Assembly (NCBI RefSeq): GCF_019192965.1
Contig: NZ_JAHTKU010000001.1
Span: 62,001 to 126,000 of the forward strand
Direction of reading: 5' to 3'
DNA: 64,000 nucleotides
DNA from: Nocardioides daeguensis
GTDB lineage: Bacteria > Actinomycetota > Actinomycetes > Propionibacteriales > Nocardioidaceae
Shown here: positions 55,956-63,379 of the stretch, in pieces
Layout: each line of letters opens with the position of its first letter
Numbering within the stretch: the stretch's first letter is position 1
Program-made: the position numbers and the translations under genes
Notes under the pieces: generated by a model
Seen by the model: only the letters and a program-made list of their open reading frames with translations
Told to the model about the DNA's origin: nothing
Database searches by the model: none

Positions 55956-57496
55956 CGGGCTGCCGCGCTCAGGTAGGTGTCGACGATGGTGCGCTTGAGC
56001 AGCTTGCCCGTGGGCGTGCGCGGCAGGTCGTCGACGAAGTCCAGCGTGCGCGGTGCCTTGTAGTGGGCGACGCGCTCGCGGACGTACTCGATCAGCTCGG
56101 CGGCCAACGCGTCGGAGGTCTCCACGCCCGGGCGGACCTGGACGACGGCCTTGACCTGCTCCCCCATCTCGGGGTCCGGCAGGCCGACGACAGCGACGTC
56201 GTGCACCGCCGGGTGCATGATCAGGACGTCCTCGACCTCCTGCGGGTAGATGTTCACCCCGCCGGAGATGATCATGAAGGCCTTGCGGTCGGTCAGGTAG
56301 AGGTAGCCGTCCTCGTCGAGCCGGCCGAGGTCGCCGACAGTGGTCCAGCTGCTGTGGACGGGGTGCTCGGCCTCCTTCGTCTTCTCCGGGTCGTTGTGGT
56401 ACTCGAAGGGACGGACCTCCCGCTCGAAGTAGACGGTGCCGACCTCGCCGACCTCCAGCTCGTTGCCGTCGTCGTCGCAGATGTGGGCCGGACCGAGCAT
56501 GCTGCGTCCGACGGAGCCACGGTGGGCCTGCCACTCCGGCGTCGTGATCAGCGTCAGTCCGTTCGCCTCGGTCGAGGAGTAGTACTCCACGAGGATCGGA
56601 CCGAGCCAGTCGATCATGGCGTCCTTGACCTCGGGCGGGCACGGCGCGGCGGCGTGGATCGCCAGGCGCAGGCTCGAGACGTCGTAGGAGCGGCGCTGGT
56701 CCTCCGGCAGCTGGAGCATGCGGACGAACATCGTCGGCACGACCTGGGTGACGGTGACCCCGAACCGCTCGACCGCCGACAGGAGCTCGGCGGCGCCGAA
56801 CTTCTCCATCATCACCACGGTGCCGCCGTAGGCGTGCACGGCGCTGCACCACTTCAGCGGTGCGGCGTGGTAGACCGGCGCCGGCGAGAGGTAGACGTCC
56901 TCGGGACCGAGCTTGAACGCCATGCCGGCCAGACCGGTGATCGGGTCACCCGGCTGGTCGACCTGGATGCCGAGCAGCGGCGGCTTGATGCCCTTGGGGC
57001 GGCCGGTGGTGCCCGAGGAGTAGAGCATGTCCGCACCGCGCGGCTGGTCAGCGAGCCGCTCGCTGCCGGCGGCGGCGATCAGCTCTTCCATCGACCCGTA
57101 CCCCGCGATCTCGCCACCGAAGGCGAAGGCGTGCGACACCTCGGGCAGCAGCGCCCGGATCGCCTCGGCCTGCGCGGCGATGCCGGCGGAGGCCATCAGC
57201 ACCTTGGCGCCGCTGTCGGTGACGATGTACGCCGACTCTGCCGGCGCCAGGTGCCGGTTGATCGCGGTGATGTAGAGCCCGGAGCGCAGCGCCGCCCAGT
57301 AGACGGTCAGGCACTCCAGCGCGTTGTCGCTGAACATCGCGACGACGTCGCCCGGGCGAAGGCCCAGGTCGTGCCAGGCCTTCGCGAGGGCGGCCGAGGC
57401 GTCGTCGAGCTCGCGGTAGGTCAGGGACCGGCCGGAGCCGGCCATGACGACGGCGATCTTGTCGGGCGTGGTGGCAGCGTGGACGCCGGGGAACAT
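55952..57496 (-). CDS. Acyl-CoA synthetase (AMP-forming), FadD type
   Basis: A 514-residue adenylate-forming ligase. The A3 motif is YSSGTTGRPKGI, A5 is YYSSTEANGLT, and A7/A8 read TVGDLGRLDEDGYLYLTDR and FMIISGGVNIYPQEVE. The catalytic lysine is in TPTGKLLKR near the C-terminus. It activates a carboxylic acid to its CoA ester. The position between an aldehyde dehydrogenase and the SCP2 gene fits a route alcohol, aldehyde, acid, acyl-CoA for the imported substrate. A 99-base gap with no gene separates it from SCP2. Confidence 0.92.
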   Translation of the reverse strand: MFPGVHAATTPDKIAVVMAGSGRSLTYRELDDASAALAKAWHDLGLRPGDVVAMFSDNALECLTVYWAALRSGLYITAINRHLAPAESAYIVTDSGAKVLMASAGIAAQAEAIRALLPEVSHAFAFGGEIAGYGSMEELIAAAGSERLADQPRGADMLYSSGTTGRPKGIKPPLLGIQVDQPGDPITGLAGMAFKLGPEDVYLSPAPVYHAAPLKWCSAVHAYGGTVVMMEKFGAAELLSAVERFGVTVTQVVPTMFVRMLQLPEDQRRSYDVSSLRLAIHAAAPCPPEVKDAMIDWLGPILVEYYSSTEANGLTLITTPEWQAHRGSVGRSMLGPAHICDDDGNELEVGEVGTVYFEREVRPFEYHNDPEKTKEAEHPVHSSWTTVGDLGRLDEDGYLYLTDRKAFMIISGGVNIYPQEVEDVLIMHPAVHDVAVVGLPDPEMGEQVKAVVQVRPGVETSDALAAELIEYVRERVAHYKAPRTLDFVDDLPRTPTGKLLKRTIVDTYLSAAAR

Positions 57497-57595
57497 CTGG
57501 GGACAGCTCCTAGCAGGTCTCGGGGCAGGTCGGGAGGGCAGCGCAGTCCGACCCGGCGGCCGCGAGCTCGGCGGGACGGTGGACGGGGCTGCGGG

Positions 57596-58000
57596 TCAGG
57601 CGACGAGGTCGTCGCGACCGTCCGCGCGCAGGCGGTCCGCGTACATCGGGTACAGCTTCTTGCTCAGCGGCACCAGCTTGAGCAGCGCCGTCTTGTTTCC
57701 GTTGACCTTCACCAGGCCACGGGCCATCGCCATGGCCAGGTTGACCTTGCCCTGCCAGAACTTGTTGGCGGTCTCGGCCGTCATGGTCATCGTGGCGTCG
57801 GGCTCGACCCCGTCGATCGTTCCGGCGACGATCTCGCCGGTGGCGGTGTTGACGGTGACGGTGGTGTCGGGCTCGGTGTAGTCGAACTGCAGGACGAGGG
57901 CCGCGGCGGCGAGCTTCGGGCCGAGCTCGTCGTCATCGAGACCGAGGCGGAACACGCCGCCGAGGTAGTCGAGGACCTCGGCCTGGTCGCTGAATCCCAT
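57596..58000 (-). CDS. SCP2 sterol-binding domain protein
   Basis: A 134-residue single-domain protein. The block NKFWQGKVNLAMAMARGLVK then VNGNKTALLKLVPL is the SCP2 sterol-carrier signature. It probably binds a hydrophobic substrate or its CoA ester. It is the first gene of the minus-strand operon, with AAAGG before the ATG at 58000. Its promoter lies in the 280-base divergent region with tetR, which contains the operator at 58149. Confidence 0.88.
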   Translation of the reverse strand: MGFSDQAEVLDYLGGVFRLGLDDDELGPKLAAAALVLQFDYTEPDTTVTVNTATGEIVAGTIDGVEPDATMTMTAETANKFWQGKVNLAMAMARGLVKVNGNKTALLKLVPLSKKLYPMYADRLRADGRDDLVA

Positions 58001-58148
58001 GGAAGTGCCTTTCGAGTGGGTGCGCGTCGAGGCCCACCGCGGCCCGGGACGGGCGGACGCAGCGGGACCGACGCGCGAGAACGTGGGGCGCGACGCCGGC
58101 TGGAACGTGCCCGGTGAGGTGACGCTAGCCACGTCGCGCACCGACCGT

Positions 58149-58168
58149 AACAAAAGTGGACTTATGTT
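58149..58168. promoter_or_regulatory. Operator in the SCP2/tetR divergent region
   Basis: AACAAAAG, TGGA, CTTATGTT: eight-base arms with a single mismatch. CTTATGTT is identical to the right arm at 58901-58908. The rest of the 280-base gap (58001-58280) holds no gene and no other strong structure. Confidence 0.65.
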
Positions 58169-58280
58169 GGGAAGAGGAAAGATCAACATAGTCTTGTCCA
58201 CGCCCACCTCGCCAGCAATCCGCCCAGCGAGCGGCCGGCGCCCGCTAGCCTCGCCCCGACCCTTCCCGAGAGGAGCCCTG

Positions 58281-58832
58281 ATGGCTCGACGCGTCACCCC
58301 GGAGCACTACTTCGCCCGCGCGATGCAGCTGCTGGCCGACGACGGCTACCCGGCCCTGAAGCAGGCCACCTTGTGCAAGGCGCTGGGCGTGACCACCGGC
58401 TCCTTCTACAACCACTTCGGCAACTGGCAAGGATTCACCGACCAGCTGCTGAACCAGTGGCGCGAAGAGCGCACGCTCCAGATCGCCGAGGCCGCCGCCC
58501 AGGCGACGGACCCGGTCGACGCCCTGGAGCGCCTGCGCGACATGGCCTGCACCCTGCCCTATCGCTCCGAGGCGGCGATCCGAGCCTGGTCCCTGACCGA
58601 CCCCCTGGTCGCCCGCATCCAGGCCCAGGTCGACCGGGAGCGGCTCGACACCGTCCAGCGGGCGATGGACGCGATGTTCACCGACCCCGCCGTGGCGGAG
58701 ATGTGGGCGCGCAGCGCGATCTACCTGCTGATCGGCTTCGAGCAGTTCGAGACCCACCCGCACAACACGCGGCGGCTGACCTGGGCGCTGAACAAGATGC
58801 TCGAGCAGATCCAGGCCGAACGCGACCACTGA
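58281..58832 (+). CDS. TetR/AcrR-family regulator of the P450/SCP2-mce locus
   Basis: A 183-residue regulator. Its helix-turn-helix is YPALKQATLCKALGVTTGSF then YNHFGNWQGF. The short C-terminal domain (about 120 residues) contains AAIRAWSLTDPLVARIQAQV, a pattern seen in TetR regulators of this size. GAGAGGAG precedes the ATG. It lies between two copies of the ATAAG-N4-CTTAT operator and is the natural candidate for binding them. The ligand is probably the imported substrate or its CoA ester; this is inference. Confidence 0.86.
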   Translation: MARRVTPEHYFARAMQLLADDGYPALKQATLCKALGVTTGSFYNHFGNWQGFTDQLLNQWREERTLQIAEAAAQATDPVDALERLRDMACTLPYRSEAAIRAWSLTDPLVARIQAQVDRERLDTVQRAMDAMFTDPAVAEMWARSAIYLLIGFEQFETHPHNTRRLTWALNKMLEQIQAERDH

Positions 58833-58882
58833 AACGCCGCTCCTCTTCGGCCCGCCCGGACCTTTTTTCGAGAGAGTGCTTG

Positions 58883-58914
58883 CCACGGAACATAAGACGG
58901 CTTATGTTCCGTGG
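58883..58914. promoter_or_regulatory. Long perfect inverted repeat before the reductase gene
   Basis: The left arm CCACGGAACATAAG and its exact complement flank the spacer ACGG. The inner eight bases of each arm (AACATAAG, CTTATGTT) match the operator at 58149. It ends 26 bases before the reductase ATG. It could act as an operator, and as RNA would form a strong hairpin after tetR. Confidence 0.7.
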
Positions 58915-58940
58915 TGTCCCAAGCCACTCCCGGAGGACCG

Positions 58941-59906
58941 ATGAGCATCCTGGAAGCAAGTCCCGCCGCAGCGCCGTCCGCCACCCTCGCCGTGCGGGTT
59001 GAGCACGTCATCCCCGTCGCCGACGGCATCGTCTCCCTCCGCCTGACCGGCGTCGACGGCGCGCCGCTACCGACCTGGTCCCCCGGCGCCCACATCGACC
59101 TCCACCTCGGCGACGTCGTCCGGCAGTACTCGCTGTGCGGAGTCCCCGACGAGCCCGGATACCAGGTGGCGGTGCTCCGGGAGCCCGCGAGCCGTGGCGG
59201 GTCGGCATACGTGCACGAGCAGCTGTCCGTCGGCGACACGCTGACAGTCTCGACCCCGCGCAACCACTTCGAGCTGCGGCCCTCACCCCGCTACCTGTTC
59301 CTGGCCGGCGGCATCGGCATCACCCCGATCCTGACGATGGTGCGAGCCGCCGACGCCGCAGGCGCCGACTGGCGCCTGGTCTACGGCGGCCGCTCCCTGG
59401 CGACCATGGCCTTCCGCGACGAGCTCGCGGCGTACGGCGACCGCGTGCAGCTGCGTCCGCAGGACGAGCACGGCCTGCTGGACCTGGCCGGGCTGCTCGG
59501 CACGCCGCTGGAGGACACCGCGGTCTACTGCTGCGGCCCCGCGCCCCTGCTGAGCGCGGTCGAGGAGCACTGCGCCACCTGGCCGTCGGGCAGCCTGCAC
59601 GTCGAGCACTTCACCGCCGCGGAGGTCGACACCAGCGCGGATGGCGCATTCGAGGTCGAGTTCCGGGCCAGCGGCGTCACGGTCTCCGTCCCCGCGGGGA
59701 CCAGCGTGCTCGACGCAGCAGCCGCGGTGGGTGTCGACATCGAGAGGTCGTGCTCCTCGGGCGTGTGCGGCACCTGCGAGTCCCTGTTGCTCGAGGGCGA
59801 GCCCGACCACCGCGACCACGTGCTCACCGACGAGGACCGCGAGGAGGGCTACTTCATGCCCTGCGTCTCGCGTGCCCTCGGACCGCGGCTGGTGCTCGAC
59901 CGCTGA
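58941..59906 (+). CDS. Phthalate dioxygenase reductase-type oxidoreductase
   Basis: A 321-residue electron-transfer protein with three domains. The FMN domain carries RQYSLCG, the NAD domain GGIGITP and YCCGPAP, and the C-terminal plant-type 2Fe-2S domain CSSGVCGTCES with the last Cys in FMPCVSRA. It passes electrons from NAD(P)H through flavin to the iron-sulphur centre. With a P450 in the same operon and no separate ferredoxin, it probably feeds the P450 directly; a Rieske oxygenase partner is not in the window. GGAGG precedes the ATG at 58941. Confidence 0.9.
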   Translation: MSILEASPAAAPSATLAVRVEHVIPVADGIVSLRLTGVDGAPLPTWSPGAHIDLHLGDVVRQYSLCGVPDEPGYQVAVLREPASRGGSAYVHEQLSVGDTLTVSTPRNHFELRPSPRYLFLAGGIGITPILTMVRAADAAGADWRLVYGGRSLATMAFRDELAAYGDRVQLRPQDEHGLLDLAGLLGTPLEDTAVYCCGPAPLLSAVEEHCATWPSGSLHVEHFTAAEVDTSADGAFEVEFRASGVTVSVPAGTSVLDAAAAVGVDIERSCSSGVCGTCESLLLEGEPDHRDHVLTDEDREEGYFMPCVSRALGPRLVLDR

Positions 59907-60008
59907 CGCCCGGCGCCCTCGCGCCCCCCGATCCCGACCCTGCCGATCCCCGCGTGCGCCCCTGCCCGCTGTCCCGGCACCTCCGCCCTGCCGCTCGAAG
60001 GAGAGCAC

Positions 60009-60842
60009 ATGTCCCAGCCCCAGCACCTGACCGGTCGTCACGTCGTCATCACCGGTGCCGCCCGCGGCATCGGTCGCGCCACCGCCGCCGAACTGCTCGG
60101 CCGCGGCGCCCGGGTGAGCATCGGTGACATCGACCGGGAGGCCGCCGCCAGGACCGCCGCCGAGCTCGGCGAGCGTGCCGTCGGCCTGCACGTCGATGTC
60201 ACCGACCCCTCGTCGTTCGCCACCTTCCTCGACGAGGCACGTGCCGCCCACGGCGGCGTCGACGTCCTGGTCAACAACGCCGGGGTGATGCCGATCGGCG
60301 CGTACCTGGACAGCTCCGCGGAGGTCGAGCGGCGTTCGATCGAGATCAACGTGCTCGGCCCGCTCACCGGGATGCGCCTGGTCCTCCCGGAGATGGTGGC
60401 CCGCGGCGGCGGACACGTCGTCAACGTGGCCTCCACCGCCGGGCGAGCGGCCATCCCGGGCGGCGTGGCCTACTGCGCGGCCAAGGCCGCCATCGTGCAC
60501 GGCACGGAGGCGATGCGCGTCGAGCTGGGCCACACCGGCGTCGACTTCACCGTGGTCATGCCCGGCTTCGTCAACACCGACCTGGTCGCCGGCACGAAGG
60601 GCCTGCGGATGATCCCCAACCTCGAGCCCGAGGACGTCGCGACCGCGATCGCCGAGGCGCTGCGCACCCGCCGCAAGGACGTCTTCGTGCCCTGGGTGAT
60701 GGGACCGATCATCCGCACCCAGCCGTTCCTCGGCCGGCGGCTGCGCGACTTCTTCAACCGCCGGATGGGCGCCTACGACGCCTTCCTCGACATAGACCAG
60801 TCCCAGCGCGCCCACTACAGCGAGCGCGTCGGCCGGTCCTGA
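60009..60842 (+). CDS. SDR-family oxidoreductase
   Basis: A 277-residue classical short-chain dehydrogenase: ITGAARGIGRA (residues 14-24), NNAG (89-92), S142 in VNVASTAG, Y155 and K159 in AYCAAKAA. The C-terminus is long and contains TRRKDVFVPWVMGPIIRTQP, similar to the SDR at 357-1238. It would oxidise an alcohol formed by the P450, feeding the aldehyde dehydrogenase on the other strand; this order is inferred from context. AAGGAG lies just before the ATG. Confidence 0.9.
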   Translation: MSQPQHLTGRHVVITGAARGIGRATAAELLGRGARVSIGDIDREAAARTAAELGERAVGLHVDVTDPSSFATFLDEARAAHGGVDVLVNNAGVMPIGAYLDSSAEVERRSIEINVLGPLTGMRLVLPEMVARGGGHVVNVASTAGRAAIPGGVAYCAAKAAIVHGTEAMRVELGHTGVDFTVVMPGFVNTDLVAGTKGLRMIPNLEPEDVATAIAEALRTRRKDVFVPWVMGPIIRTQPFLGRRLRDFFNRRMGAYDAFLDIDQSQRAHYSERVGRS

Positions 60843-60901
60843 CCCCGCAACGCCTGCCCCCGCCCGGACCACCGGACCCCGTCCCGAAGGAGACCACCGA
60901 G

Positions 60902-62155
60902 ATGACCACCGCGCCCGAGACCAAGCGCCCCTACCACCCGCTCAGCCTGTCCGACATGGACTTCTGGGCCCTCACCACCGAGCAGCGCGATCCCGTCTTC
61001 GCCCAGCTCCGCGCCGAGGCGCCCGTCAGCTGGCACCCTCCCGTCGCCGGGAAGCTGATGACGCCGGAGAACGACGGCTACTGGGCGGTGACCACCAACG
61101 AGCTGATCGCCGAGGTCAGCAACAACCCCGAGATCTTCTGCTCCGGCGAGGGCATCCAGTTCGAGGAGGTCCCCCAGGAGTTCCAGGACGCGGCCCTGTC
61201 GTTCCTCGGCATGGACGGCGAGCGTCACCTCAACTACCGCCGGCTCGTGCACGCGGCGTTCACCCCGCGCCAGGTCCGCAAGATCGAGGCCCAGGTCGAG
61301 GCGCGCGCGGCCAAGCTGGTCGACGAGCTCATCGAGGCCGGCAGCGGCAACTTCGTCGCGCAGCTGGCCGCCCGGCTCCCGATGGACACCATCTACGACA
61401 TGCTCGGCCTGCCTGACGAGCTGCGCAAGGAGGCGGCGCACCTCGCCGACATGCTCGTCGGCTGGAACGACCCCGAGCTCGCCGCCGGCCGCAGCCCCGC
61501 TGACATGGTCTCCGACAGCCTGATCGGGCTGCTCACCATGGCGCTCGAGTTCACCGCCGAGACCCGGGCCAACCCCCGCGACGACATCTGGACCGAGCTC
61601 ACCCGCGCCGAGGTCGACGGCGAGCAGCTCAGCGACGAGGACATCGCGTCGTTCTTCGTGCTCCTCTCGGTCGCCGGCAACGACACCACCCGCAACACGA
61701 TCACGCTGGGCACCAAGGCGCTGCTCGAGCACGCCGACCAGCGTGCGTGGCTGATGGAGGACTACTCGGGTCGGATCAACCGCTCGATCGAGGAGATCGT
61801 GCGCTGGGTCAGCCCGGTGATGACCTTCCGTCGGACGGCGACCCGGGACACGGTGCTCGGCGGGCAGGAGATCAAGGCCGGTGAGTGGGTCGTGATGTTC
61901 TACGCCTCGGGCAACCGGGACGAGCAGGCGTTCGAGGACCCCTGGACCTTCGACCTCTCCCGCGAGCCGAACGGCCACGTCGGCTTCGGCGGCGGCGGCC
62001 CGCACTACTGCATGGGCCACTTCCTGGCGAAGATGCAGCTGCGGCACATCTTCCACCAGCTGCTGACCCGGGTCCCGGACCTCGACCTGGGCGAGCCGCG
62101 GCACGTCGTCGGGAACTTCGTCTACGCCGTCAACCACCTGGACTTCCGGGTCTGA
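60902..62155 (+). CDS. Cytochrome P450
   Basis: A 417-residue soluble bacterial P450. The heme cysteine is C370 in FGGGGPHYCMGHFLA. The I-helix oxygen-activation motif is SVAGNDTTRN and the K-helix is EEIVRW. FRRTATRDTVLGGQEIKAGE is the usual meander region. It resembles the CYP124/125/142 group that hydroxylates methyl-branched lipid or sterol side chains, but subfamily cannot be fixed by eye. It is the last gene of the plus-strand operon reductase, SDR, P450; GGAG lies nine bases before the ATG. Confidence 0.93.
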   Translation: MTTAPETKRPYHPLSLSDMDFWALTTEQRDPVFAQLRAEAPVSWHPPVAGKLMTPENDGYWAVTTNELIAEVSNNPEIFCSGEGIQFEEVPQEFQDAALSFLGMDGERHLNYRRLVHAAFTPRQVRKIEAQVEARAAKLVDELIEAGSGNFVAQLAARLPMDTIYDMLGLPDELRKEAAHLADMLVGWNDPELAAGRSPADMVSDSLIGLLTMALEFTAETRANPRDDIWTELTRAEVDGEQLSDEDIASFFVLLSVAGNDTTRNTITLGTKALLEHADQRAWLMEDYSGRINRSIEEIVRWVSPVMTFRRTATRDTVLGGQEIKAGEWVVMFYASGNRDEQAFEDPWTFDLSREPNGHVGFGGGGPHYCMGHFLAKMQLRHIFHQLLTRVPDLDLGEPRHVVGNFVYAVNHLDFRV

Positions 62156-62236
62156 GCGGCCCACGCAGGCACCTCAGCGCAGGTCGGGCCCGGCCTTCGT
62201 CAGCAACCCGACGCACTCGGGGTGGCACCCACGGTC

Positions 62237-62276
62237 GCCCGCGCTCGCAGCGTCAGATCTCGCCGCGAGCGCGGGC
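62237..62276. terminator. Hairpin between the P450 and nuclease genes
   Basis: GCCCGCGCTCGC (62237-62248) and its exact complement (62265-62276) enclose a 16-base loop. The right arm lies inside the 3' end of the ERCC4-Lsr2 gene. It is likely to terminate transcription from both convergent operons. Confidence 0.6.
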
Positions 62277-63227
62277 CTCCAGATACCGGTCCGTCACCGC
62301 CGCCGGGATCCGGCCGCGGTCGGAGACGACGATGCCGTGTGCGGACGCCCAGCGACGGACGTCGGCCGGCGTCGCCGGTGGGGGCGCGAGCGGCGGAGCC
62401 ACTTCGAGGGCTCGCACGACGAGGTCGCCGACCGCTTCCTCGGCGAGCCCTACGCGCGCAGCCGCGAGGAAGCGGTAGGTCCACTCCTGGGCGAGCTTGC
62501 GGGTCTCGCAGAAGACGATCGGGACGGTCGGGAACCGGATCTGGCACTCGGCGATCCCGTCTGCCACGACACTCGGCCGGACGTGGTCGAGCTTGAAGAC
62601 CTGGGAGTACCGCTCCTCGACGACCACCGCGGCGCGTGGGATCGCCGCCAGCTCGGTGAGCTGGAACTTCAGCCTGCCCGTTGTCAGCGAGGTCACGAGA
62701 TCCGCCAGGGACTTGCGCTCGACCGTGGCCTGCAGCAGCCCGTCGACGACGAGTCCGTAGTCGCCGGCGTTGAGCGGCTCGCGTCGGGTCGTCGCCTGCC
62801 GGTCTGCGAACGTGAACGGATAGCGCTCGCGGTGATCGATCGCGATCTCCAGATCGGCGAGCCCGCTCGCGCGGGCGCCAGGAAGCGTCACCGCAGGCCG
62901 CGCTTGCTTGGACGTGCGGGCGGTCTGCCAGAAGATCATCTGCCTGCCGCGGGCGTTGGTCACGACGATCTGCGAGCGGTTCTCCCGGCCCCGGTCGAGC
63001 ACAAGGTCGATCGCAGCGCCGCGCCTCACGCACGACCGCACGGGCACTCGCTCGATGATCTCGGCCTCCGCTGGCCACCCCTCGACGCGGTGGCAGTAGA
63101 CCTTTCCGGTGCGCGGCCAGGTGTCCTTCGCCTTGAGGATGATCCCGTCCCCGAGCGGGATCCGCAGGAGATAGGGCAGCGTCGACCCGGGCTCGGTGTT
63201 GCGGGCGATCACGAAGTCTTCCGGCAT
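62253..63227 (-). CDS. ERCC4-type nuclease fused to an Lsr2-like DNA-binding tail
   Basis: A 324-residue protein in three parts. Residues 1-115 are of unknown fold. Residues about 126-255 are an ERCC4/XPF-type nuclease: IAIDHRERYPF (D131, E134) and VERKSLADL (E170, R171, K172). Residues 286-320 (PADVRRWASAHGIVVSDRGR then IPAAVTDRYLEARARG) closely resemble the C-terminal DNA-binding domain of Lsr2, with the AT-hook-like RGR at 304-306. The fusion suggests a structure-specific endonuclease steered to AT-rich or foreign DNA. It starts two bases after a 49-residue gene. Function unproven. Confidence 0.8.
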   Translation of the reverse strand: MPEDFVIARNTEPGSTLPYLLRIPLGDGIILKAKDTWPRTGKVYCHRVEGWPAEAEIIERVPVRSCVRRGAAIDLVLDRGRENRSQIVVTNARGRQMIFWQTARTSKQARPAVTLPGARASGLADLEIAIDHRERYPFTFADRQATTRREPLNAGDYGLVVDGLLQATVERKSLADLVTSLTTGRLKFQLTELAAIPRAAVVVEERYSQVFKLDHVRPSVVADGIAECQIRFPTVPIVFCETRKLAQEWTYRFLAAARVGLAEEAVGDLVVRALEVAPPLAPPPATPADVRRWASAHGIVVSDRGRIPAAVTDRYLEARARGEI

Positions 63228-63229
63228 GG

Positions 63230-63379
63230 CTACAGGTCCCCCGCCATGGTGAGCCGAGCGAGTGAGTCCTCGGCGTCGGGAATCTCAAGCAGCAGCGCGT
63301 CCGCGAGCCGCTCATGGAGGTCCAGCAGCCCCAGCCAAGATGAGGTCTGCTCGGGCGGCATGGAGGGAAGGACGATCAA
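63230..63379 (-). CDS. 49-residue protein between the HTH protein and the ERCC4 nuclease
   Basis: A TTG start at 63379 follows AAGGAGG by seven bases and overlaps the upstream stop (TTGA); the frame runs 49 codons to TAG. The sequence is MIVLPSMPPEQTSSWLGLLD and continues LHERLADALLLEIPDAEDSL. The strong ribosome site and the tight spacing on both sides argue that it is translated. It might be a remnant of the N-terminus of a nucleotidyltransferase-type toxin, whose first helices look similar from memory; this is weak. An internal ATG at 63361 could be the start instead. Confidence 0.55.
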   Translation of the reverse strand: MIVLPSMPPEQTSSWLGLLDLHERLADALLLEIPDAEDSLARLTMAGDL

